A DNA stretch of 7,058 nucleotides from a bacterium (lineage in GTDB: Bacteria > Zixibacteria > MSB-5A5 > GN15 > FEB-12): NCBI GenBank assembly GCA_030619425.1, contig JAUXBJ010000084.1, positions 1 to 7,058 of the forward strand. Direction: 5' to 3'. Shown piece after piece: positions 1 to 6,705 of the stretch. The notes under the pieces were generated by a model that saw only the letters and a list, made by a program, of their open reading frames with translations, was not told where the DNA came from and searched no databases. How positions within the stretch are numbered: the first letter of the stretch is position 1; every line of letters starts with the position of its first letter. A program made the translations under genes and the position numbers.

Positions 1-528
1 TACTATACGCTTTCATTCCTTCGTGGGTGTCGTCGACACATTTTCACCACGTTTGCGATCTTTCTGCTGGTCAAGAACCACTCTCTGGACATCACCTATA
101 TCTCCGGCATCATGATAGCCAACAACCTGATCACGATCTTCACCAACCGTTGGATGGGACTAATCAGTGATCGCGTTGGTGAACGCATCGTACTGGTTGG
201 TTGTTCTTTGGTGCTGGTGTTCATTTTTGCCGGGTATGCAGTGGTAGATTATTTGCCGCTGTTGATTGGGCTTTACCTGGTGGACAACGTGCTGTTCGGT
301 TCTTCGATCGCGCTCAAGTCTTATCTGCGCAAGATTTCGACGCCGGAGGACCTGACCGGTTGCCTGTCGTTCGGTATGTCGGCTAATCATGTCACAGCCG
401 TGGTCATCCCGGTGGCCGGCGGTGTGGCGTGGTCTATGTTCGGGCACGAGGCGACGTTTATTGCCGGGGCGGTGATCGTGTTTGTCGACATGTTGTTTGC
501 GCTGAAAGTGCCGAAGAACAACGGGTGA
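1..528 (+). CDS. Major facilitator superfamily transporter, C-terminal part (5' end outside window)
   Basis: The frame is open from base 1 to a TGA at 526-528, giving 175 residues of the C-terminal half of an inner-membrane transporter. Hydrophobic segments lie at about residues 14-26, 33-48, 64-83, 85-105, 126-147 and 151-168, which suits TM7-TM12 of a 12-helix MFS protein. The loop at residues 49-62 (NRWMGLISDRVGER) matches the conserved MFS motif A type (G-x-x-x-D-R-x-G-R/E-R), here between TM8 and TM9. The first in-frame ATG is at 112, but the coding signal clearly extends upstream of it, so it is not the start. The substrate cannot be told, because the specificity-bearing N-terminal half is missing. 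The gene is followed by a 133-nt gap, so it is probably transcribed separately from the next gene. Family assignment is confident; function beyond membrane transport is unknown. Confidence 0.85.
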   Translation, partial: YYTLSFLRGCRRHIFTTFAIFLLVKNHSLDITYISGIMIANNLITIFTNRWMGLISDRVGERIVLVGCSLVLVFIFAGYAVVDYLPLLIGLYLVDNVLFGSSIALKSYLRKISTPEDLTGCLSFGMSANHVTAVVIPVAGGVAWSMFGHEATFIAGAVIVFVDMLFALKVPKNNG

Positions 529-661
529 AGTTACGGCTGTTGATGTGGCCATGTTCAACACTTGATCGAACGGGAACTTGTACCGAGATTAGCTGTAGTA
601 GAAGCGTCACCTGGACGGGATCACAAGGGTCCTGACCTGCTGACGTACGGAAAGGCGTAAG
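529..661. other. Intergenic region upstream of the envelope-glycolysis gene cluster
   Basis: This 133-nt gap is the only sizeable one before the tRNA region, so a promoter for the downstream cluster most likely lies here. The best sigma70-like candidate is TTGATC at 563-568, a 17-nt spacer and GAGATT at 586-591. The -10 box matches only 3 of 6 consensus positions, so I do not call it as a promoter. No hairpin followed by a T-run, which would terminate the transporter gene, is visible. Confidence 0.35.
649..655 (+). promoter_or_regulatory. Ribosome binding site supporting the GTG start at 662
   Basis: GGAAAGG lies 6 nt before the GTG at 662. A signal peptide begins directly at that codon, so the purine-rich site and the protein N-terminus agree on a non-ATG start. 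Confidence 0.6.
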
Positions 662-2263
662 GTGAAGAAGCTGTTTGTGACAATCCTGTTGGCCGCTGCG
701 ACATTTGTCTCCGCGAATGCCATTGATCTCGACTCCCTGTTCGTGCAATCGGTCGGCGGACCGGCGGCGGTCGACAGTCTGCGACGCATGACCTCGTTCC
801 AGGCTGAGGGTTCGGTGATTCTCAATGGAATGCCGGGACGGTTTGTCGAGTATTTCGTGCCACCCGATCGCTTCTATACGGAGTTGGAGTTCGGGCCGGT
901 GACTGTCGTGCAAGCGTACGACGGACGTATCGCCTGGCAGAAAGACATGAACGGTCAGGTCTCCCGCCTTGAAGGTTTTGAGCGGGACGAAATCCTCAAA
1001 GGCCTCTATTTCAATTCCTTCTCGTACTTGTTCCCTGATCGCTTCGAGGGTTCCTTTGGTTACCAGGGTGAGCTGACTAAGGACGGCCAAAGATATCACG
1101 CGGTGGCGTTCGTCCCGCTGCAGATGGATACTGTCCTGGGCTACTTTGATGTTGAGTCCGGTCGACTTACCCTGTCCACCAGTTTCGCCGATGAACTGCC
1201 GATCCACACGTTCCGTCGCAAGTTTGAGGAATTCGGAGGTCTCCGCTGGCCCACCGTCTTGGAAGTGGTGGCCGAGGGTGCGCCGGCATCGATGCAGATT
1301 GAATACGAAGCGATTACTCTGAACGAACCTATCGAGCACTCCATATTCACTCTGCCAACTGCCAAAAGTACGGACTTTGGATTCCCTGACGGCGTTGACT
1401 CTGTGGTTGTGCGGTTTGTATACCGTGCCGGTCACATCAGACTGCCGGTGATCATCAACGGTACCGTTCGGGCGTGGATGATTCTGGATAGCGGTGCTTC
1501 GAACAATATCCTCAACAAGTCGCTGGCCGACCGGTTCGACCTCGAGGTGGTGGGAAAGATGGCGGCCAAGGGAATCGGCGCCTATGAGGAAGTCGAGATG
1601 GTTCAGTTAGATTCGATCAGGATCTCGTCCCTGGTTCTGCGCGATCAAGTGGCGGGCTCGCTCGACCTTTCGACTATCTCCCCGAGCGGTTCCGACGGCG
1701 ATCCTTTCGGCGGGCTGCTGGGATACGATTTCCTGTCGCGTTTTCCTATCCTGGTAAACTATCGGGACTCCACCCTGACTGTTTACAACCCCGAGACATT
1801 CGAACCCGCCGACGGCGGCGCGGAGGTAGACTTCTTCCTCACCATGAAGGTCCCGACGGTTCGCGGAGAACTCAACGGATTGCCCGGAGATTTCATCGTC
1901 GACCTGGGTAACGTCTTTGGGCTGGTCGTACACAACTCATTTGCAGAGGCTCACAACCTGGACATGCTTCTCGATCACGTGGATACTATCCCCCGGTCAA
2001 TCGGCGGAGTGGGACGTATAATATCCGGACGAACAGCTTATGTCGCGTCGTTTCGCATGGGCGACGTGTTGATTCAGTCCTTGCGGGTGCTGATGCCTGA
2101 CTCGGGACACGGTCTGGCCGGTTCCGAAGAACTGGCCGGTAACATAGGCAACCGGGTGCTCGAAAAATTCAATATCCTGCTTGACTATGCGGGCAGTAGA
2201 CTCATTTTCTATCCGACCGATAGAATGGATATGGAGTCTGGTGAAAGCAATGATGCCGAGTAA
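662..2263 (+). CDS. Secreted protein with LolA-like N-terminal region and two retropepsin-like aspartyl protease lobes
   Basis: A 533-residue exported protein that starts at GTG. Residues 1-20 form a Sec signal peptide (KK, hydrophobic core, likely cleavage after ANA), so it acts in the periplasm or envelope. Residues about 25-235 resemble the LolA/outer-membrane lipoprotein-sorting fold: a GG-x-x-A-x-x-x-L-x-x-M opening followed by beta-strand-rich sequence with VQAYDGRIAW. Residues about 250-380 form a retropepsin-like lobe with the catalytic motif D276-S-G-A-S and the later GGLLGYDFL segment at 350-358. Residues about 390-520 form a second similar lobe, with D414-L-G-N where D-S/T-G is expected and GNIGNRVLEKF near 493. 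Family knowledge: such clan AA domains cleave peptides as a pair of lobes. Whether this pair is active is unknown because the second motif lacks the Ser/Thr. It lies 18 nt before an outer-membrane protein gene, which suggests an envelope role. The N-terminal fold assignment is less sure than the protease one. Confidence 0.8.
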   Translation: MKKLFVTILLAAATFVSANAIDLDSLFVQSVGGPAAVDSLRRMTSFQAEGSVILNGMPGRFVEYFVPPDRFYTELEFGPVTVVQAYDGRIAWQKDMNGQVSRLEGFERDEILKGLYFNSFSYLFPDRFEGSFGYQGELTKDGQRYHAVAFVPLQMDTVLGYFDVESGRLTLSTSFADELPIHTFRRKFEEFGGLRWPTVLEVVAEGAPASMQIEYEAITLNEPIEHSIFTLPTAKSTDFGFPDGVDSVVVRFVYRAGHIRLPVIINGTVRAWMILDSGASNNILNKSLADRFDLEVVGKMAAKGIGAYEEVEMVQLDSIRISSLVLRDQVAGSLDLSTISPSGSDGDPFGGLLGYDFLSRFPILVNYRDSTLTVYNPETFEPADGGAEVDFFLTMKVPTVRGELNGLPGDFIVDLGNVFGLVVHNSFAEAHNLDMLLDHVDTIPRSIGGVGRIISGRTAYVASFRMGDVLIQSLRVLMPDSGHGLAGSEELAGNIGNRVLEKFNILLDYAGSRLIFYPTDRMDMESGESNDAE

Positions 2264-2268
2264 GACTC

Positions 2269-2276
2269 AGAAGGTG
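2269..2276 (+). promoter_or_regulatory. Ribosome binding site of the beta-barrel gene
   Basis: AGAAGGTG lies 5 nt before the ATG at 2282, inside the 18-nt gap after the preceding stop. It favours this ATG over the in-frame ATG six codons later. Confidence 0.6.
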
Positions 2277-2281
2277 TATCA

Positions 2282-2977
2282 ATGACCATACAGAGAAAGA
2301 TGCGGGCGGGATTAGTTCTGACAGGTCTGATTCTGTTCTGTTTTTCGGCCGCAGAAATTCGGGCGGCCTCGGCCGATGATTCTGTCGAGCAGTTCCCGAA
2401 TCAACATCAGGCAGGCTTCCGTCTCGGCGTCTGGAACAACCGGGGCGACATCCCGCCCCCAGCCGGACAGGTGAACGAGACCGGCGAATTCAAGACCAAT
2501 ATCCACGGATCGTCGGCCTATGTCGAGGCTTACTTCGGGTACCGCCTCTTGAGTTTGGCCATGGTTGAATTGTCACTGGGCTCGGTCAATCGCGGTAGTG
2601 TCACCATCAGCGATCAGGGCGCCTCGGATGTCGGCAACCTGATCATCTACCCGATCGTCGCGCAACTCAGATTCTACACCGGGCGGCTGCCCGGCACGAA
2701 GCTCTACCCGTTTGGAATCATCGGCGGGGGGCTGTATCACGGACGGCGCAACGTACAGTTCACCAGTTCGCAGAGTTACTATTCCAACTGGCAGGAGGAA
2801 TCAGCCACCGACTTCAACTATGTGGTCGGCGGCGGCATCGATTGGCCGATAGCTTCCCAAATCGGGCTGGAACTGTGCGTCAAGTATATGCCGATGAATC
2901 TGTCGCTGGTGACTATTGAAAAGCAGGACGCGCTTGCATTTACGGTCGGCGTGAAATATCTTTACAGTCGCAAGTAA
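2282..2977 (+). CDS. Small outer-membrane beta-barrel protein (OmpA-barrel / OMP_b-brl type)
   Basis: The 231-residue product begins with a Sec signal peptide (basic MTIQRKMR, hydrophobic stretch 9-24, likely cleavage near A28). The mature part is rich in Gly, aromatic residues and alternating polar/hydrophobic strands, for example [47 protein letters not shown] and [13 protein letters not shown], and ends in the strand [13 protein letters not shown]. This is the pattern of an 8-stranded outer-membrane barrel, in which each hairpin carries a Gly-rich, aromatic-bordered strand. The Cys at residue 20 is not in a lipobox, so a lipoprotein is unlikely. It sits between the protease-like envelope gene (18 nt upstream) and gap (29 nt downstream), with no visible terminator on either side. 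No specific function such as porin, adhesin or structural role can be read. The barrel call rests on composition and strand pattern only. Confidence 0.75.
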   Translation: MTIQRKMRAGLVLTGLILFCFSAAEIRAASADDSVEQFPNQHQAGFRLGVWNNRGDIPPPAGQVNETGEFKTNIHGSSAYVEAYFGYRLLSLAMVELSLGSVNRGSVTISDQGASDVGNLIIYPIVAQLRFYTGRLPGTKLYPFGIIGGGLYHGRRNVQFTSSQSYYSNWQEESATDFNYVVGGGIDWPIASQIGLELCVKYMPMNLSLVTIEKQDALAFTVGVKYLYSRK

Positions 2978-2996
2978 GGAAACTGTTACGGTTATT

Positions 2997-3001
2997 GGAG
3001 G
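2997..3001 (+). promoter_or_regulatory. Ribosome binding site fixing the gap start at 3007
   Basis: GGAGG sits 5 nt before the ATG at 3007. An upstream in-frame TTG at 2995 would place this Shine-Dalgarno sequence inside the gene and add four residues before the [12 protein letters not shown] start typical of the family, so the ATG is preferred. Confidence 0.8.
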
Positions 3002-3006
3002 ATCGG

Positions 3007-3993
3007 ATGAAAGTAGGGATTAACGGATTTGGAAGAATCGGCCGACTGGTGTTCCGGGCGGCTAAGGGCACGGACATCGAATTCGTCGGCATCAACGATA
3101 TCACCGACGCCAAGACCCTGGCGCACCTTCTGAAATATGATTCGGTGCACGGACGTTTCCAGGGCAAAGTGTCATGCAGTGACAAGGATATCATCGTTGA
3201 CGGCAAGGCAATACCGATATCGGCCGAACGTGACCCGGCCAAACTTCCATGGAAAGCACTCGGCGCCGACGTTATCCTGGAATGCACCGGTCTGTTTCGC
3301 TCCAGGGAGGATGCCGGCAAGCATATTACCGCCGGCGCAAAAAAGGTGCTCATCTCGGCTCCGGCCAAGGGGCACGACGGTACTTTCATCCCCGGCGTCA
3401 ACTGCCGAGGGTACGACAAGAATAAGCACCACATTATCTCGATAGGCTCCTGCACCACCAACTGTCTGGCCCCGGTGGCCAAGGTGCTCCTGGACAATTT
3501 CGGGATCGTCAAGGGCTTCATGACGACGATCCATTCCTATACTATGGATCAGCGGACGCTTGACGCGCCGCACAAAGACCTCAGGCGGGCACGAGCGGCA
3601 GCGGTGTCGATGATACCCACGACCACCGGCGCAGCCAAGGCAATCGCCGAGGTCATCCCGGAACTCAAGGGGAAGATGGACGGTTGTGCTATCCGTGTAC
3701 CCACGCCGGACGGATCGATGGTCGACCTGGCGGTGATTCTCGAAAAGGAAACCACTGCCGAAGAGATCAACGCCGCCATGAAGAAAGCAGCCGCAACCGA
3801 GGGGCTGGCCAGGGCTCTCGAGTACTGTGAGGACCCGATTGTCTCCTGCGATATTGTCGGCAACCCGCACGGCTCGATTCTCGATTCCGGCATGACTGCT
3901 GCTCAGGGCAATTTCGCCAAAGTGTTCAGTTGGTATGATAACGAATGGGGTTTCTGCAACCGCATGATCGATATGATGAAAATCATGCTGTGA
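3007..3993 (+). CDS. gap: Glyceraldehyde-3-phosphate dehydrogenase, type I
   Basis: This cytoplasmic enzyme converts glyceraldehyde 3-phosphate, phosphate and NAD+ to 1,3-bisphosphoglycerate. The 328-residue length is normal for the phosphorylating type I family. The Rossmann motif NGFGRIG occupies residues 6-12, and N30-D31 ends the second strand, where an acidic residue favours NAD+ over NADP+. The catalytic Cys is C149 in SCTTNC and the base is H176 in TTIHSY, both at the canonical numbers. [13 protein letters not shown] (186-198) and the C-terminal SWYDNEWG are typical. Two points differ from the usual form: the residue two before C149 is Gly (SIGSC rather than SNASC/SAASC), and position 187 is Ala before P188 where NAD-dependent bacterial enzymes often have Leu. 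Neither removes a catalytic residue. It is the first of three glycolytic genes and lies 27 nt before pgk. Confidence 0.97.
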   Translation: MKVGINGFGRIGRLVFRAAKGTDIEFVGINDITDAKTLAHLLKYDSVHGRFQGKVSCSDKDIIVDGKAIPISAERDPAKLPWKALGADVILECTGLFRSREDAGKHITAGAKKVLISAPAKGHDGTFIPGVNCRGYDKNKHHIISIGSCTTNCLAPVAKVLLDNFGIVKGFMTTIHSYTMDQRTLDAPHKDLRRARAAAVSMIPTTTGAAKAIAEVIPELKGKMDGCAIRVPTPDGSMVDLAVILEKETTAEEINAAMKKAAATEGLARALEYCEDPIVSCDIVGNPHGSILDSGMTAAQGNFAKVFSWYDNEWGFCNRMIDMMKIML

Positions 3994-4008
3994 TGATCGC
4001 ATCTATTT

Positions 4009-4013
4009 AGGGA
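4009..4013 (+). promoter_or_regulatory. Ribosome binding site of pgk
   Basis: AGGGA lies 7 nt before the ATG at 4021, in the 27-nt gap after gap. The gap contains no hairpin, which fits co-transcription. Confidence 0.55.
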
Positions 4014-4020
4014 AGATTAC

Positions 4021-5235
4021 ATGAACAAAGTCACTGTTGCCGACATCAACTTCCGAAATCGCAAGGTCCTGGTGCGGGTCGATTTCAACGTGCCGCTGAA
4101 CGACAAGCAGCAGATCACCGATGACCGTCGGATCCGCGCCGCACTGCCTACTATCAGAAAGATCCTTGAGGACGGTGGTACGGTTATCGCCTGTTCCCAC
4201 CTGGGTCGGCCCAAAGGGAAATTCGTGCCGGAGCTGTCGCTACGTCCAGCCGCCGAACTGTTATCGGACCTGCTGGGCCGGGAGGTACGGTTTGCCGAAG
4301 ACTGTATCGGCCCCGAGGCGTCCAACCTGATCGACAAACTGTCCGCCGGCGACTGCGTTCTTCTGGAGAACCTGCGATTCCACCCTGAGGAGACCGCCAA
4401 CGATCCGGAGTTCGCCAGGAAGCTGGCGTCACTGGGAGACATCTATGTCAACGACGCCTTCGGCTCAGCGCACCGCGCGCACGCCTCGACCGAGGGTGTT
4501 ACCAGGCACATCAGTCAGGCCGTGGCCGGTTACCTGATGGAGAAGGAACTTGAGTATCTCGATCGCGCCCTGGCCGATCCCAAACGACCGTTTGTGGCTA
4601 TCCTGGGGGGCGCCAAGATCACCGGCAAGATCGATGTGATCCGTAACCTGATGGACAAGGTTGATAAACTGCTGATCGGCGGCGGGATGGTGTTCACCTT
4701 TGCCAGGGCGATGGGGTATCCGATTGGTGACTCGCTGCTGGAGGAGGACAAAGTGGACCTCGCCCGAGAGTTGATGGCAGCGGTCAAGAGTTCGCGCGCC
4801 CAGCTAATTTTCCCCTCCGACGTCGTAGTAGCAGCCGAGATCACGGACACCGCGGAGGTGCAGGTGGTAGCCATCGACAAGATTCCCGACGGTATGAAAG
4901 GACTCGATATCGGACCGGCCACGATCAAGCTGTTCAGCGAAGCATTGGCCGACGCCGGTACCGTGGTCTGGAACGGCCCGATGGGTGTGTTTGAGACCAA
5001 ACAGTTCGCTGAGGGCACCTTTGCGATGGCTCGACTGCTGGCTCAGTTGACTGAGCAGGGGGCGGTTACTATTGTCGGCGGCGGTGATTCAGCCGCAGCG
5101 GTGGCTCAGGCCGGGTTGGAAGAAAGGCTCAGCCATATTTCCACCGGCGGCGGCGCCTCACTGGAGTTTCTCGAAGGCAAACGCTTGCCCGGAGTCGAGG
5201 CACTTACCGACCAGTCTACAGTGAAGGTGGTCTGA
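4021..5235 (+). CDS. pgk: Phosphoglycerate kinase
   Basis: PGK transfers the acyl phosphate of 1,3-bisphosphoglycerate to ADP, giving ATP and 3-phosphoglycerate; it uses the product of the gene just upstream. The 404 residues span the whole family length. N-domain substrate motifs are VRVDFNVP (18-25), RRIR (36-39), SHLGRPKG (59-66), ENLRFHPEE (from 116) and the [16 protein letters not shown] segment. The C-domain nucleotide site shows GGAK (196-199) followed by [33 protein letters not shown] (from 317), GGGDS (353-357) and [14 protein letters not shown] near the end. All key residues I can check are present, and the protein looks intact. The stop codon is separated from the tpiA start by one base, and the tpiA ribosome binding site lies inside the last pgk codons, so translation of the two is probably coupled. 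Some organisms fuse pgk and tpi; here they stay separate. Confidence 0.98.
   Translation: MNKVTVADINFRNRKVLVRVDFNVPLNDKQQITDDRRIRAALPTIRKILEDGGTVIACSHLGRPKGKFVPELSLRPAAELLSDLLGREVRFAEDCIGPEASNLIDKLSAGDCVLLENLRFHPEETANDPEFARKLASLGDIYVNDAFGSAHRAHASTEGVTRHISQAVAGYLMEKELEYLDRALADPKRPFVAILGGAKITGKIDVIRNLMDKVDKLLIGGGMVFTFARAMGYPIGDSLLEEDKVDLARELMAAVKSSRAQLIFPSDVVVAAEITDTAEVQVVAIDKIPDGMKGLDIGPATIKLFSEALADAGTVVWNGPMGVFETKQFAEGTFAMARLLAQLTEQGAVTIVGGGDSAAAVAQAGLEERLSHISTGGGASLEFLEGKRLPGVEALTDQSTVKVV
5223..5230 (+). promoter_or_regulatory. tpiA ribosome binding site inside the end of pgk
   Basis: GAAGGTGG overlaps the last pgk codons and lies 6 nt before the tpiA ATG at 5237. A ribosome finishing pgk would be placed directly on the next start. 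Confidence 0.6.
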
Positions 5236-5236
5236 G

Positions 5237-5986
5237 ATGCGCCCCGTGATTATCGCCGGCAACTGGAAACTGAACGGCACTATTCCTGAAACCGAGGTTC
5301 TGATCAAGGGTCTTCTGGATGGGGATTCGAATAACGAGGCGGCAACAGTGGTTGTTTGCCCACCGTATCCATCGCTGAGTTATGCTCACCAGATGGTGAC
5401 CGGCACCCATATTGCCCTCGGCGCCCAGGATATGTCGCAGCATGACAAGGGCGCCTACACCGGCGAGGTCTCGGCGGAGATGCTCTTGACAGTCGGGGTC
5501 CGGTATGTTATACTTGGCCACTCCGAGCGGCGGCAGCACCACGCTGAAACCGATCAGTTGGTCAATGCCAAAGCCAAAGCGGCTCTCGCAGCCGGGCTGA
5601 TCCCGATCATTTGTGTCGGCGAAACCCTGACCGAGCGAGAAGCTGAGCGTACGGAGGAGGTCGTGGGCGGTCAACTGGACGGCGCGCTCGCTGGTTTGAT
5701 GACCGATCAGCTCAGGCTGTCGGTATTAGCTTACGAGCCGGTCTGGGCGATTGGTACCGGTAAGACCGCGACGCCTGAGATGGCTCAGGCGGTGCATAGG
5801 TTTCTTCGGAACAGGTTGGCTCAAAACGATCCAGCCGCCGCTGAAGTAGTACCGATCCTTTATGGTGGATCAGTGAAGCCTGGCAATGCTCACGAGTTGT
5901 TGAGTCAGCCGGATATCGATGGCGCCTTAGTGGGCGGAGCATCGCTGAAAGCTGAAGATTTTGTCGGGATAATAAATGCTGTTTGA
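5237..5986 (+). CDS. tpiA: Triosephosphate isomerase
   Basis: TPI interconverts dihydroxyacetone phosphate and glyceraldehyde 3-phosphate in the cytoplasm and so feeds the GAPDH encoded upstream. The 249 residues form a full-length TIM barrel. N9-W-K11 carries the catalytic lysine, H95 in ILGHSERR is the electrophile, and E167 in AYEPVWAIGTG is the general base followed by the mobile phosphate-gripping loop. Y209-GGSVKPGN forms the phosphate site, and GAYTGEVSA and ALVGGASL are further family signatures. The stretch after HSERRQ is HHAETD rather than the more common YFGETD, a minor change. The ATG is one base after the pgk stop. The TGA at 5984-5986 is followed 14 nt later by the secG start, so pgk, tpiA and secG appear to be one tightly spaced unit. 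Confidence 0.98.
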   Translation: MRPVIIAGNWKLNGTIPETEVLIKGLLDGDSNNEAATVVVCPPYPSLSYAHQMVTGTHIALGAQDMSQHDKGAYTGEVSAEMLLTVGVRYVILGHSERRQHHAETDQLVNAKAKAALAAGLIPIICVGETLTEREAERTEEVVGGQLDGALAGLMTDQLRLSVLAYEPVWAIGTGKTATPEMAQAVHRFLRNRLAQNDPAAAEVVPILYGGSVKPGNAHELLSQPDIDGALVGGASLKAEDFVGIINAV

Positions 5987-5988
5987 CT

Positions 5989-5994
5989 GGAGGT
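5989..5994 (+). promoter_or_regulatory. Strong Shine-Dalgarno fixing a TTG start for secG at 6001
   Basis: GGAGGT is a full anti-16S match placed 6 nt before TTG at 6001. An earlier in-frame TTG at 5983 overlaps the tpiA stop but would put this site within the coding region and add an uncharacteristic TGGKS leader. The TTG at 6001 gives a normal SecG N-terminus. Confidence 0.8.
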
Positions 5995-6000
5995 AAGAGT

Positions 6001-6429
6001 TTGTTTGTTGCCTGGGTAGTTTTTCATATTCTGACCTGTGTTGCGCTTGTTTTGGTAGTGCTGATGCAGTCTAGTAAGGGCGAAGGGTTGGCTGGTTCGG
6101 CCTTCGGCGGCGGCGGCGGCAGTTTGGGCGGCGCCGTGTTTGGGGGACGGGGCGCGGCCTCGTTTCTGTCGAAATCAACGTCGTATTTGGCAGTAATCTT
6201 CATGCTGAACTGCGGTGCGCTGGCTTTCATGTCGTCATCATCGCGCCAAGTCGCTAGCGGACCCGGTGATCAGGTGGGTACCTCGGTCGTCACGGAGCAG
6301 GCCCAGCGTGAAATGGAGCAGGCGCGACAGCAACAGCAGCAACAGTTACTGGATGATTCTACCGCGCCGTTTCAGGTAGCACCGACAGACCAGGCGCCTT
6401 CTGCCCCGAGCGACACCTCCGGTCAGTAG
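6001..6429 (+). CDS. secG: Protein translocase subunit SecG
   Basis: SecG is the small inner-membrane subunit of the SecYEG channel, which stimulates SecA-driven export. With a TTG start the product has 142 residues. TM1 spans about 2-22, followed by the family hallmark LMQSSKGEGLAGS (21-33), a Gly-rich cytoplasmic loop (36-51) and TM2 at about 61-77. The tail (80-142) is not part of the SecG core: it is polar, with a Gln-rich helix-like stretch at 99-117 that includes six consecutive Gln, then a Pro/Ala/Ser-rich end. Such low-complexity tails are common in SecG and vary in length. The gene follows tpiA by 14 nt and precedes a tRNA-Leu(GAG) gene. tpiA-secG and secG-tRNA-Leu are orders known from other bacteria. 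The two upstream envelope proteins with Sec signal peptides would be clients of the channel, though the link is only general. Confidence 0.93.
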   Translation: MFVAWVVFHILTCVALVLVVLMQSSKGEGLAGSAFGGGGGSLGGAVFGGRGAASFLSKSTSYLAVIFMLNCGALAFMSSSSRQVASGPGDQVGTSVVTEQAQREMEQARQQQQQQLLDDSTAPFQVAPTDQAPSAPSDTSGQ

Positions 6430-6469
6430 GGACTCCAGAACGCCTTTGAATTGGCCTGAATAGAGAAGA

Positions 6470-6553
6470 GTAGGGCGGGTCCGTCTTCGCTGAAAGTCCG
6501 CCGTAGGAGGGAACCCGCCTTTGTCGGCAGGTTTGAAGACAAACCTGCCCTAC
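6470..6553. repeat. 84-bp MITE/REP-like palindromic element between secG and the tRNA gene
   Basis: The ends 6470-6488 and 6535-6553 are 19-bp inverted repeats with 16 of 19 positions matching; one of the three mismatches is a possible G-U pair. Inside, GGCAGGTTTG (6526-6535) and CAAACCTGCC (6540-6549) form a perfect 10-bp hairpin with loop AAGA. GGCGGGT (6474-6480) can pair with ACCCGCC (6513-6519). The right arm can therefore fold either locally or with the left terminus. There is no coding capacity and no T-run after the hairpins. The structure fits a mobile miniature element or an extragenic palindromic repeat; copy number in the genome cannot be seen from here. Confidence 0.6.
6526..6549. 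repeat. Perfect 10-bp inverted repeat (stem-loop)
   Basis: GGCAGGTTTG, loop AAGA, CAAACCTGCC. The stem is strong, but the following bases (CTACAGGAATAAG) have no T-tract, so this is not an intrinsic terminator. In the secG transcript it could act as a 3' stabilising hairpin, which is inference. Confidence 0.75.
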
Positions 6554-6576
6554 AGGAATAAGTTTTGACACCTAAT

Positions 6577-6658
6577 GCGGAAGTGGTGGAACTGGTAGAC
6601 ACGCTATCTTGAGGGGGTAGTGGCGAAAGTCATGCGGGTTCAAGTCCCGCCTTCCGCA
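6577..6658 (+). tRNA. leuU: tRNA-Leu (anticodon GAG)
   Basis: A class II tRNA folds cleanly. The acceptor stem is GCGGAAG (6577-6583) with CTTCCGC (6651-6657). The D arm has a GTG/CAC stem and a GGTAGA-type loop. The anticodon stem CTATC/GGTAG encloses loop TTGAGGG with anticodon GAG at 6611-6613. The long variable arm (TGGC-GAAA-GTCA, 6621-6632) is the mark of Leu/Ser/Tyr tRNAs, and the T arm is GCGGG-TTCAAGT-CCCGC (6634-6650). The discriminator is A6658, as expected for leucine. GAG reads CUC/CUU codons. CCA is not encoded (ATA follows the stem), so it must be added after transcription. It lies 147 nt after secG and just before a strong terminator. The symbol is by analogy with E. coli leuU, which has the same anticodon and follows secG. 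Confidence 0.95.
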
Positions 6659-6669
6659 TAAAATCTGAA

Positions 6670-6705
6670 CCCGCGAGTATCCATCACTCGCGGGCTTTGT
6701 TTTTG
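6670..6705 (+). terminator. Rho-independent terminator after tRNA-Leu
   Basis: CCCGCGAGT (6670-6678) and ACTCGCGGG (6686-6694) form a perfect 9-bp GC-rich stem with a 7-nt loop (ATCCATC), followed by CTTTGTTTTTG. It lies 11 nt after the tRNA 3' end and probably ends the transcript carrying the tRNA, possibly also secG and the genes upstream. Confidence 0.88.

Noticed and set aside
607..640. Possible GTCA/GGAC...GTCC/TGAC dyad before the protease-like gene
   Set aside because: The arms are short and asymmetrically spaced; no confident operator or hairpin.
458..1435. Long open frame on the minus strand opposite the protease-like gene
   Set aside because: It runs antisense to a well-supported signal-peptide protein, crosses into the transporter gene and has no recognisable domain or hydrophobic pattern.
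2918..2946. TTGAAA with a 17-nt spacer and TTTACG as a promoter for gap
   Set aside because: The -10 box matches only half of the consensus and the site lies inside the barrel gene; support is too weak.
2995..3006. TTG at 2995 as the gap start
   Set aside because: It overlaps the Shine-Dalgarno sequence of the ATG at 3007 and adds residues not expected in the family.
3172..4002. Long open frame on the minus strand opposite gap
   Set aside because: It is a codon-bias shadow of the strongly conserved GAPDH gene, with a His/Arg/Gly-rich composition and no family resemblance.
6565..6570. TTGACA, a perfect -35 word just before the tRNA
   Set aside because: It is only 6 nt from the tRNA 5' end, so the matching -10 box would fall inside the tRNA; it cannot drive this gene.
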